7,074 bases of DNA, from contig CAMLRJ010000176.1 in NCBI GenBank assembly GCA_946482345.1, positions 1 to 7,074 of the forward strand. The letters run 5' to 3'. This stretch comes from an uncultured Cellvibrio sp. (GTDB taxonomy: Bacteria; Pseudomonadota; Gammaproteobacteria; Pseudomonadales; Cellvibrionaceae). Below, piece by piece: positions 1-6,234 of the stretch. The first letter of the stretch is position 1, and every line of letters begins with the position of its first letter. The position numbers and the translations under genes are program-made. The notes beneath the pieces were generated by a model. It did not search any database and was not told the origin of the DNA. It saw only the letters and a list, made by a program, of their open reading frames with translations.

Positions 1-125
1 AATGTCGATAGAGCTGTGTTCGACACCATTTTTTCACCCACAATTCCAGTGAACGATAAACCCACCGCAACCGATGCCATAAATAAAAATTGGCAAAGGC
101 CCAACAACATGGCGTTTTGATACAT
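1..125 (-). CDS. MFS-type transporter, N-terminal fragment (runs off left edge)
   Basis: The 41 visible codons read MYQNAMLLGLCQFLFMASVA at the start, continue through a hydrophobic stretch, and end ...GEKMVSNTALST at the window edge. A short polar start, one membrane helix (about residues 5-27), then a Gly-rich turn and a polar segment followed by 'ALST' resembles the first helix of major facilitator superfamily permeases, where a similar helix is followed by a 'AL(A/S)TLP' segment. The ATG at 125 is chosen because AAGGA (minus strand, 131-135) lies 5 nt upstream; a second in-frame Met at codon 6 has no such site. The gene begins 31 bp after the stop of the RIO kinase on the same strand, so co-transcription is possible. 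The substrate cannot be inferred. The family call rests on one helix and is therefore tentative. Confidence 0.6.
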   Translation of the reverse strand, partial: MYQNAMLLGLCQFLFMASVAVGLSFTGIVGEKMVSNTALST

Positions 126-156
126 AAGAATCCTTACAACAAAATGGATTTAAAAA

Positions 157-1008
157 TTACTCAGAACCTTCGCGCAATCGCGCTTCACGCGCTTGCTGTT
201 CATCCAATGCGGCTTTGATTTCCATCATCACAGACTCCACATCAGCAAGAGACAGATCTTCTGCGTAGTGACCCGTCAATTCAACATCCGGATGGAGTTC
301 ACCCGCTTCGTAAAGCGCCCAAATTTCTTTTGCGTATTGAGTTTCCAAAAGTTCTGGCGCGAAGTTGGCGTAATAACGCGTCATATTATTCACATCGCGC
401 TCAAACATGGCTTTTGCAGAATTATTGGCAGCAGGATTCACAGCTTGCGGTAAATCAATAATGACAGGGCCATAATCATCCACCAACACATTAAATTCCG
501 ATAAATCACCGTGAACAATTCCCGCACACAACATACGCACAATATCGCGCATAACCACTTCATGATCTTCACGTGCTTGTTCAGCAGACATAGCTACATC
601 ATTCAAACGCGGCGCAACATTTCCTTCGTCATCCATCACCAATTCCATTAATAACACGCCATCAAAACAACCAAAGGGTTGCGGCACCCGCACCCCTGCG
701 TTGGCCAATTGATAAAGTGCATCCACTTCAGCGTTTTGCCACAATTCTTCCTGTTGTTTTTTACCGTATTTCGAACCTTTTTCCATAGCACGTGCACGGC
801 GCGAATTGCGAACTTTACGCCCTTCCTGATAAGTCACGGCTTGTTTGAAGCTGCGTTTGTTTGCTTCTTTATAAACTTTTGCACAACGAATTTCATCGCC
901 ACAACGCACCACATATACCGATGCCTCTTTACCGCTCATCAATGGTCTGATGACTTCATCAATCACACCATCTTCAAGTAGAGGTAATAAGCGTGCGGGT
1001 GTTTTCAT
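157..1008 (-). CDS. RIO1-like atypical serine/threonine protein kinase
   Basis: A 283-residue cytoplasmic kinase-fold protein of the RIO family. Visible motifs, in order: the ATP-binding loop SGKEASVYVV (residues 25-34), invariant lysine in CAKVYK (K44), the helix-C-like WQNAEVDALYQL (90-101), hinge LLMELV (119-124), catalytic loop HGDLSEFN (166-173, with D168 and N173) and the metal-binding aspartate in IIDLPQAV (D185), which replaces DFG as usual in RIO kinases. All catalytic residues are present, so it should be active. The C-terminus is acidic and helical. Archaeal and eukaryotic RIO1 acts in small-subunit ribosome maturation; the role of the bacterial form is poorly known. A longer reading from a TTG at 1038 adds ten residues, but MKTPARLLPLLEDG is the start I recognise for proteobacterial homologues. 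The ribosome site is weak (CGGA, 1016-1019). The MFS-type gene lies 31 bp downstream. Confidence 0.93.
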   Translation of the reverse strand: MKTPARLLPLLEDGVIDEVIRPLMSGKEASVYVVRCGDEIRCAKVYKEANKRSFKQAVTYQEGRKVRNSRRARAMEKGSKYGKKQQEELWQNAEVDALYQLANAGVRVPQPFGCFDGVLLMELVMDDEGNVAPRLNDVAMSAEQAREDHEVVMRDIVRMLCAGIVHGDLSEFNVLVDDYGPVIIDLPQAVNPAANNSAKAMFERDVNNMTRYYANFAPELLETQYAKEIWALYEAGELHPDVELTGHYAEDLSLADVESVMMEIKAALDEQQAREARLREGSE

Positions 1009-1085
1009 TGATTTGTCCGTTGTAAAAATAAATAGCAATGGTCATATTAAGGTAATGGAGCGAGGAACACTACAAACACATCGTC

Positions 1086-1105
1086 ATTCCTGCGAAAGCA
1101 GGAAT
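1086..1105. repeat. Palindromic dispersed repeat, 8-bp stem with GAAA loop
   Basis: ATTCCTGC (1086-1093) and GCAGGAAT (1098-1105) are exact inverted copies around a GAAA loop. The wider context CGTCATTCC...GGAATCCAGT (1082-1110) matches the common proteobacterial intergenic element with an ATTCC-(N)-GGAAT core, like dRS3-type sequences in Neisseria and similar repeats in many Beta- and Gammaproteobacteria. It sits between two minus-strand genes. As RNA it would form a stable tetraloop hairpin, but no U-run follows it on the minus strand, so I call it a repeat rather than an intrinsic terminator. Copy number cannot be judged from one window. Confidence 0.75.
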
Positions 1106-1133
1106 CCAGTGATTTTTCAATCATGAATAAACT

Positions 1134-1970
1134 TTATTTATCGGTATATTTAAATTTTTCATTCCTAACAGCTTGCATCTCTCGAAGCATAGCTTCAAAT
1201 TCAGTTGAGTTTAGTGCACCAACATCTTTAGCTTTTGATAATGCATCATAGTATTTAACAAACCATATTCTTTCTATATTTTTAAGATGCAGCACTGCTA
1301 TTAAATCTATATTAAGTTCGTGGATTTTTTTTATGCATTGCTTGACAAGTAATAACTGAAACCAAACAGGATAGAAATACGTTTCTGGTTGCGTTGGATC
1401 GTATTCTAAAAATCGTTGATTCATAACATCCGAATATGTTTGATCATCAATGTGATCACCTCTCGCATCCATACTTTCAATCGAATTCAACATGTAATTC
1501 AAATTAAAAGTTCTATTACCTTCAAATATAAAAGTCAGCAAATCAGATCCAGGTGGGTCTACAGACATGTCGAATGTTGACTTAAATAAATTTTCAAATT
1601 CAGAATATTCATGTGTAATAATTTCAATCAACTGAACTCTCGAGTGCTCATCTCTACTTAATGCCAGTTGTTTATTAGCAATTTCAGTCTGAGTCTTCAT
1701 AGCTTCAGCTGTTTCTTTTAACTCTTTTTTCTGGGTAACGTATGTTCTATAGAGCAGATAAACGGTAACTAATCCAATGAGTGGATTTAAAATTCCACCG
1801 ATGTAATCTCCAGCTTGACCAAGTATTTCATTTTCGGATTGGCCAGTAGCAGGGTAAATGTACATAACATCCTTTGTAAAAAAGAAGTACCACCAAACAA
1901 CAACGATGGCAATAACGATGACTACTAACAGAAGTACCCATAGATAATTTTTTTCATTTTGTTCGCTCAT
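1134..1970 (-). CDS. Two-helix membrane protein resembling putative phage abortive-infection proteins
   Basis: A 278-residue protein with two membrane segments: a very hydrophobic helix at residues 10-31 and a second at about 57-74. The second is preceded by GDYIGGILNPLIGLVT (54-69). A charged helical, probably coiled-coil stretch follows (about 78-110, TQKKELKETAEAMKTQTE). The arrangement helix, short loop, 'G(D)xxGGxLNPxxxxxT', helix, 'QxxELxxTxxAMxxQ' is what I know from the putative abortive-infection (putAbiC-like) family and related inner-membrane proteins of unknown function. The cytoplasmic part (111-278) contains no catalytic motif I recognise. The ATG at 1970 is preferred over an in-frame TTG at 1997 because TGGAG (minus strand, 1976-1980) lies 5 nt upstream. 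The gene is clearly more AT-rich than the oxidoreductase and kinase beside it, suggesting later acquisition. It starts 27 bp after the oxidoreductase stop. A defence role is inference only. Confidence 0.6.
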   Translation of the reverse strand: MSEQNEKNYLWVLLLVVIVIAIVVVWWYFFFTKDVMYIYPATGQSENEILGQAGDYIGGILNPLIGLVTVYLLYRTYVTQKKELKETAEAMKTQTEIANKQLALSRDEHSRVQLIEIITHEYSEFENLFKSTFDMSVDPPGSDLLTFIFEGNRTFNLNYMLNSIESMDARGDHIDDQTYSDVMNQRFLEYDPTQPETYFYPVWFQLLLVKQCIKKIHELNIDLIAVLHLKNIERIWFVKYYDALSKAKDVGALNSTEFEAMLREMQAVRNEKFKYTDK

Positions 1971-1997
1971 AAATTCTCCAATTCGTGAACAAGTCAA

Positions 1998-2636
1998 TCA
2001 AACGGCTTCACTATTCAATTCACGCAACGCCGACACCAACAACTCAACCGGTTGTGCGCCTTGCAATAAATGTTGTTGATTGATTACCAAACCAGGAACG
2101 GCATTGATGCCGGACAAATGCCACTCTCGTTCAAGATTACGAACTTCCTGAGCAAACGCATCAGTTTGCAAAAGCGTTTTTGCTTCAGCTTGATCCAATC
2201 CAACTTCAGCAACCAATTGCAATAACAATTGATGATCGCCCGGATTTTTACCTTCTGTTTGATAGCTACGCATTAATGCCAGTTTGAGTTTTCGCTGCAA
2301 CCCAACACCGCATCTATCTGCCCAAAATAATAAACGATGCGCATCAAACGTATTCCAGATACGCTCGCGTTTACCAAAAACAAAACCAATTGCTTCACCA
2401 CGCTGACGCAAATCTTCATGAATAGCATCAACCTGCCCAAGGCTCATTCCATATTTTGCCGACAAATATTCGGTTAAATTTTTTCCTTCAGGCGGCATAT
2501 CCGGATTTAATTCAAACGGCTGAAAATGTAAGTCATAACTGATTTCATCACCCAATTGTGCAAGAGCCTTTTCAAGTGATGCCAAACCCAAGGCGCACCA
2601 TGGGCAGCTGATGTCGGAGATGTAGTCGATACGCAT
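1998..2636 (-). CDS. DsbA-family thiol-disulfide oxidoreductase, FrnE-like
   Basis: A 212-residue protein of the DsbA/2-hydroxychromene-2-carboxylate isomerase-like thioredoxin-fold family, most like FrnE. The N-terminal strand MRIDYISDISCPWCALGL carries the redox pair C11-P-W-C14. The central helical insertion covers about residues 50-165, including FDAHRLLFWA (about 97-106), typical of FrnE proteins. The thioredoxin-fold cis-proline is visible in INAVPGLVIN (P181), followed by the family's conserved QGAQP. No signal peptide precedes the CPWC strand, so it is probably cytoplasmic, unlike periplasmic DsbA. FrnE of Deinococcus is linked to oxidative-stress tolerance and disulfide isomerase activity; the substrate here is unknown. 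The ATG at 2636 has GAGGG (minus strand, 2644-2648) 7 nt upstream. An upstream-extended reading to 2684 would overlap the toxin gene and lacks family similarity. It begins 29 bp after the toxin stop. Confidence 0.92.
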   Translation of the reverse strand: MRIDYISDISCPWCALGLASLEKALAQLGDEISYDLHFQPFELNPDMPPEGKNLTEYLSAKYGMSLGQVDAIHEDLRQRGEAIGFVFGKRERIWNTFDAHRLLFWADRCGVGLQRKLKLALMRSYQTEGKNPGDHQLLLQLVAEVGLDQAEAKTLLQTDAFAQEVRNLEREWHLSGINAVPGLVINQQHLLQGAQPVELLVSALRELNSEAV

Positions 2637-2665
2637 AGATTTGCCCTCTCGATAAAAAATAAAGA

Positions 2666-2962
2666 TTACACGCGCTTTTGCCAATGCAAGGGATCGCGCC
2701 TTACATGCAAAACAGCAATTACCAAAACCAAATCTTGCTTGACGAGGTAATAAACACCGAAAGGAAAACGCTGTACAAAGTTGCGGTAAATGTGTTTGTA
2801 AATGATGGGATGTTGCGCCGGATTACGCTGTATAGACTTCAGTGCAACTTCCACACACATCATAAATTCATGTCCCAGACCAGCACGACATGTTTGATAG
2901 TAATCAAAGGCTTCTTGTAAATCTTTTTCTGCTTCAGACCGAATCCGGATACTAAACGTCAT
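2666..2962 (-). CDS. Type II toxin of the RelE/ParE superfamily
   Basis: A 98-residue basic protein with the ParE/RelE pattern: N-terminal strand FSIRIRSEAEKDLQEAFDYY (residues 3-22), helical GLGHEFMMCVEVALKSIQRNP (about 29-48), the strands RNFVQRFPFGVYYLV (60-74) and VLVIAVLHVRRDPLHWQKR (79-97). The closing 'H-x-x-RDP-x-x-W-x-x-R' is characteristic of the ParE-like toxins annotated as plasmid-stabilisation proteins. Such toxins either poison DNA gyrase (ParE) or cut ribosome-bound mRNA (RelE); sequence reading alone does not decide which, although the ParE-like group fits better. Its start codon lies within the last codons of the antitoxin gene (11-bp overlap), which implies translational coupling; there is no good ribosome site of its own. 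Length and reading frame look intact. Confidence 0.9.
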   Translation of the reverse strand: MTFSIRIRSEAEKDLQEAFDYYQTCRAGLGHEFMMCVEVALKSIQRNPAQHPIIYKHIYRNFVQRFPFGVYYLVKQDLVLVIAVLHVRRDPLHWQKRV

Positions 2963-3158
2963 TCCCGGTTACCCGTGCCAAGACATCCTGCCATGTACTA
3001 CCTGCTTCGCCATCCAATTCCAGAGCATTCAAACGTGCATCTAATAATTGTTGCTGCGCGTCGGTCAACGGAATAGCTTGGGAATCAGCGCGTACACTAT
3101 CCCATAACTGCTCAACCAGAATGATTTTTTCACTTGCTGTTAATTGCTGGATATTCAT
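2952..3158 (-). CDS. Antitoxin, addiction-module (TIGR02574/Unstab_antitox-like) family
   Basis: A 68-residue acidic protein, MNIQQLTASEKIILVEQLWD at its start, then a polar loop, IPLTDAQQQLLDARLNALE and ...STWQDVLARV at the end. The order 'L(T/S)xxEKIxLVEQLWDS', 'I(P)LTxAQxxxLDxRLxxLE' and a final 'SxWxxVxxR' is the signature of the small putative addiction-module antitoxins that pair with ParE/RelE toxins. It is expected to bind and neutralise the toxin encoded immediately downstream. No classical DNA-binding domain (ribbon-helix-helix or helix-turn-helix) is evident in the short N-terminus, so autoregulation is uncertain. The ATG at 3158 is chosen because TTGGAG (minus strand, 3165-3170) lies 6 nt upstream; the TTG at 3170 that gives four more residues overlaps that site. 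The stop overlaps the toxin start. Confidence 0.88.
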   Translation of the reverse strand: MNIQQLTASEKIILVEQLWDSVRADSQAIPLTDAQQQLLDARLNALELDGEAGSTWQDVLARVTGNDV

Positions 3159-3320
3159 AGCCAACTCCAAGCCGGTTTTTGCCTACCTTAAACCAGTCGA
3201 TTGGGATTTGCTACCCAATCAATACCCACCAACCCAATGTCAAGTCTCGCGAACCCAGGTCAAAATTGATACCATGCGCGCCTTTTCCAGCCTACCCCTT
3301 TTTCCTTTCCGAGAAGTTTT
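3159..3320. promoter_or_regulatory. Divergent intergenic region of gcvP and the toxin-antitoxin series
   Basis: This 162-bp spacer must hold the promoters for both directions. On the minus strand a perfect -35-like TTGACA occurs at 3238-3243, but no convincing -10 box lies 16-18 bp further on. On the plus strand TTGATA (around 3265-3272) is a possible weak -35 element with only a poor partner. A purine-rich GAGAAG at 3311-3316 is the likely ribosome site for gcvP, 4 nt before its ATG. I see neither of the paired aptamers of a glycine riboswitch, which sometimes precedes gcv genes. Confidence 0.4.
3199..3220. repeat. 7-bp perfect inverted repeat, candidate operator or leader hairpin
   Basis: GATTGGG (3199-3205) and CCCAATC (3214-3220) are exact inverted copies separated by 8 nt. 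A further CCCAAT lies at 3233-3238, 19 bp from the CCCAAT at 3214, about two helical turns away. The element lies 41-62 bp upstream of the antitoxin start and just downstream of the TTGACA on the minus strand. That is a position where an autoregulatory operator would be expected, but the function is inferred. Confidence 0.4.
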
Positions 3321-6212
3321 ATGTCCAACGATTTTCGCTTTGCGTCCTTGAATCAACTGGCGTTTCATGATGAGTTTATTGGCCGGCACATTGGGCCGGA
3401 TGAGCAGCAAACTGTGGAGATGCTACAAACTTTGGGATTAAAGACGGTTAAGGAGTTAATCGATAAGACAGTTCCGGAAAAAATCCGCCTGAAAAGCGAG
3501 TTAAATTTGGATGCGGCAGTGACCGAAGCGGAAGCTCTGGCCTACCTGCGAGAAGTCGCCAACAAAAATCAGGTTTTCAAGACATATATAGGCATGGGCT
3601 ATCACGATACCCATGTGCCATTGGTTGTATTGCGTAATGTGTTGGAAAACCCGGGTTGGTACACGGCTTATACGCCTTACCAACCAGAGATCGCCCAAGG
3701 CCGTTTGGAAGCTCTGTTGAACTACCAACAAATGATTATCGATTTGACCGGCATGGAAATGGCCAACGCTTCTATGTTGGACGAAGGCACAGCCGCCGCC
3801 GAAGCCATGGCCATGTGCAAACGCCAAAATAAAAAGAGTAAATCCGATGTGTTTTTTGTGGATGCCGATACGCATCCGCAAACCATTGCTGTAATCAAAA
3901 CCCGCGCTGAGCATTTTGGATTTGAAGTGGTAGTTGCAGCGGCAGATGAATTAACAAAAGGCGACTACTTCGGTGCCCTGCTCTCTTATCCCGGTTCCAG
4001 CGGGCAAATTCGCGACCTCACCGATTTAATCGATGCCGCGCACAAACAAAATACTTTAGTAACCGTCGCGTCAGATTTAATGGCATTGATGCTGTTGAAA
4101 TCGCCCGGCTCAATGGGTGCTGATGTGGTGATTGGTACCAACCAACGTTTCGGTGTGCCAATGGGTTTTGGTGGACCACACGCAGGATTTTTTGCATTTC
4201 GCGATGATTACAAACGCTCTGCGCCCGGCCGTATTATTGGCGTGTCGATTGATGCACGCGGCAAACAAGCACTGCGCATGGCGATGCAAACACGTGAACA
4301 ACATATTCGCCGCGAAAAAGCCAACTCGAATATTTGTACATCACAAGTCTTGTTGGCGGTGATGAGTGTGTTCTACGCGATTTATCACGGCCCTGAAGGT
4401 TTAACCCGTATCGCCAATCGCATTCATCGTTTGGCAGCGATTACTGCTGATGCGCTCTCAGCAAAATTCTCACTCAACAATTCCGCATTTTTTGACACAC
4501 TGAGTGTGAATGTCGGCAATCAACAAGCCAGCATTTATCAAGCCGCACTGAATGCAAAAATTAATTTGCGTTTGATCGGTAATGATTCATTGGGTATCAG
4601 CATCAACGAAACCACCACTGAAAGTGATGTTGTCGAATTGCTGGCCGTTTTTGGTATCACCAATTTTGATATCGCAGCAGCCGATAAAAAACTCGCGCAA
4701 AACAATTCTGCCATCAGCAAAGATTTATTGCGTAGCGATGCAGTATTAACCCATCCCGTATTCAATACTTATCACAGCGAAACCGAAATGCTGCGCTATT
4801 TGAAGCGTTTGGAATCCAAAGATATTGCATTAAACAATGCAATGATTCCGCTGGGTTCTTGCACCATGAAATTAAACGCAACTGCTGAAATGATCCCGGT
4901 GACCTGGCCGGAATTTGGCAAGCTGCATCCTTTCGCGCCGATTGATCAAGCCAAAGGCTATCAACAATTATTTGAAGAACTGCAAGAGATGCTAAAAGCT
5001 TGCACCGGTTACGATGCCATCAGTTTACAACCCAACGCCGGCTCACAAGGTGAATACGCTGGCTTGGTTGCCATCAAAAAATATTTTGAAAGCAAAGGCG
5101 AAACCCAACGCGATATTTGTTTGATTCCTGCATCCGCACACGGCACCAACCCGGCCTCTGCGCAAATGGTGAGTTACAAAGTAGTGGTGACGGCTTGTGA
5201 TAGCAAAGGCAATGTGGACTTGAATGATCTGCGCGAAAAAATTGCTACTTACGGCAACCAAATCGCTTGCATCATGGTGACTTATCCATCGACTCACGGC
5301 GTGTTTGAAGAAGGCATTACCGAATTGTGCGAGATGATTCATGCAGTCGGCGGTCAAGTCTATATCGATGGCGCCAACATGAATGCATTAGTTGGTGTTG
5401 CAGCGCCCGGAAAATTTGGCGGCGATGTATCACATTTGAATTTGCACAAAACATTTTGTATTCCACACGGCGGTGGCGGCCCCGGCATGGGCCCCATCGG
5501 TGTTGGCAAACATTTAGCGCCGTTTTTAGCGTCACATCCCGTACAAAATGTTCCGGGCACACAAATTAATAACGGCACTATTTCTGCTGCGCCCTGGGGC
5601 TCTGCCAGCATTCTGCCCATCAGTTGGATGTACATCAAAATGATGGGCGCAGTCGGCATGCGTCAAGCAACAGAATTTGCCATGTTGAATGCAAACTATG
5701 TTGCGAAAAAATTGGAAAGCGCTTATCCGATTTTGTACAAGGGCACCAATGGTTTTGTTGCACATGAATGTCTTTTGGATTTGCGCCCATTAAAAGAAGC
5801 CAGCGGCATTACCGAAGAAGATATCGCCAAACGCTTGATGGATTTCGGCTTCCACGCCCCGACCATGTCCTTCCCGGTCGCAGGTACTTTGATGATTGAA
5901 CCGACAGAATCCGAATCAAAAATTGAATTGGATAAATTCATCAACGCCATGCTAACCATTCGCGCCGAAATCGAAGATGTAATTCAAGGCAAAATCACCG
6001 CCGAAGCTAGCCCATTACACAACGCACCCCACACACAAGACGATGTTCTCGACGAAAACTGGAACCGCGCCTATTCAAGAGAAGTCGCTGGCCGCCCTGC
6101 AAGCTGGTTGAAAAACCACAAAGTCTGGCCCGCAGTGAATCGTATTGATAATGTGTATGGTGATAGGAATTTGGTGTGCTCTTGCCCACCGCTTGATGCT
6201 TATATAAGTTGA
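3321..6212 (+). CDS. gcvP: Glycine dehydrogenase (aminomethyl-transferring), glycine cleavage P-protein
   Basis: A complete 963-residue single-chain P-protein, close to the about 957 residues of the E. coli enzyme. It decarboxylates glycine with pyridoxal phosphate and transfers the aminomethyl group to the lipoyl arm of the H-protein, feeding one-carbon units to tetrahydrofolate through the T-protein. It acts in the cytoplasm as a homodimer. The N-terminal half (about 13-440) starts with [10 protein letters not shown] and includes [10 protein letters not shown]. The C-terminal catalytic half contains [10 protein letters not shown] (510-519), [10 protein letters not shown] (605-614), the cofactor aspartate in DGANMNA (D683) and the Schiff-base lysine in LHKTF (K710), followed by the glycine-rich loop HGGGGPGMG (716-724). 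The end, [12 protein letters not shown], is the usual family terminus. No frameshift or missing key residue is seen. gcvT and gcvH do not flank it, so the rest of the system must be encoded elsewhere. The start ATG follows GAGAAG by 4 nt and is supported by the family-typical N-terminus. Confidence 0.98.
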   Translation: MSNDFRFASLNQLAFHDEFIGRHIGPDEQQTVEMLQTLGLKTVKELIDKTVPEKIRLKSELNLDAAVTEAEALAYLREVANKNQVFKTYIGMGYHDTHVPLVVLRNVLENPGWYTAYTPYQPEIAQGRLEALLNYQQMIIDLTGMEMANASMLDEGTAAAEAMAMCKRQNKKSKSDVFFVDADTHPQTIAVIKTRAEHFGFEVVVAAADELTKGDYFGALLSYPGSSGQIRDLTDLIDAAHKQNTLVTVASDLMALMLLKSPGSMGADVVIGTNQRFGVPMGFGGPHAGFFAFRDDYKRSAPGRIIGVSIDARGKQALRMAMQTREQHIRREKANSNICTSQVLLAVMSVFYAIYHGPEGLTRIANRIHRLAAITADALSAKFSLNNSAFFDTLSVNVGNQQASIYQAALNAKINLRLIGNDSLGISINETTTESDVVELLAVFGITNFDIAAADKKLAQNNSAISKDLLRSDAVLTHPVFNTYHSETEMLRYLKRLESKDIALNNAMIPLGSCTMKLNATAEMIPVTWPEFGKLHPFAPIDQAKGYQQLFEELQEMLKACTGYDAISLQPNAGSQGEYAGLVAIKKYFESKGETQRDICLIPASAHGTNPASAQMVSYKVVVTACDSKGNVDLNDLREKIATYGNQIACIMVTYPSTHGVFEEGITELCEMIHAVGGQVYIDGANMNALVGVAAPGKFGGDVSHLNLHKTFCIPHGGGGPGMGPIGVGKHLAPFLASHPVQNVPGTQINNGTISAAPWGSASILPISWMYIKMMGAVGMRQATEFAMLNANYVAKKLESAYPILYKGTNGFVAHECLLDLRPLKEASGITEEDIAKRLMDFGFHAPTMSFPVAGTLMIEPTESESKIELDKFINAMLTIRAEIEDVIQGKITAEASPLHNAPHTQDDVLDENWNRAYSREVAGRPASWLKNHKVWPAVNRIDNVYGDRNLVCSCPPLDAYIS

Positions 6213-6234
6213 ACAGTAGCAAAGGAATCAACAT

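Noticed and set aside
679..981. Plus-strand open frame of 100 codons
   Set aside because: It lies fully antisense to the RIO kinase, whose motifs are unmistakable; its translation has no recognisable domain.
1044..1049. TAATAT as a -10 box for the RIO kinase (minus strand)
   Set aside because: It matches only four of six consensus positions and has no convincing -35 partner at 16-18 bp.
1086..1105. Intrinsic terminator for the minus-strand series
   Set aside because: The stem-loop is good, but no U-run follows on the minus strand; on the plus strand a short T-run follows too far from the stem and no plus-strand gene lies upstream.
3159..3320. Glycine riboswitch ahead of gcvP
   Set aside because: No tandem aptamer-like stems or conserved glycine-aptamer core could be found, and the spacer is too short for a tandem aptamer plus promoter.
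3121..3370. Plus-strand open frames upstream of and into gcvP
   Set aside because: They overlap the antitoxin and the true gcvP start in other frames and have no family character or ribosome site.
5043..5765. Several open frames antisense to or out of frame with gcvP
   Set aside because: They are shadows of the conserved gcvP catalytic region; compositions rich in Cys, His and Arg are typical of non-coding frames.
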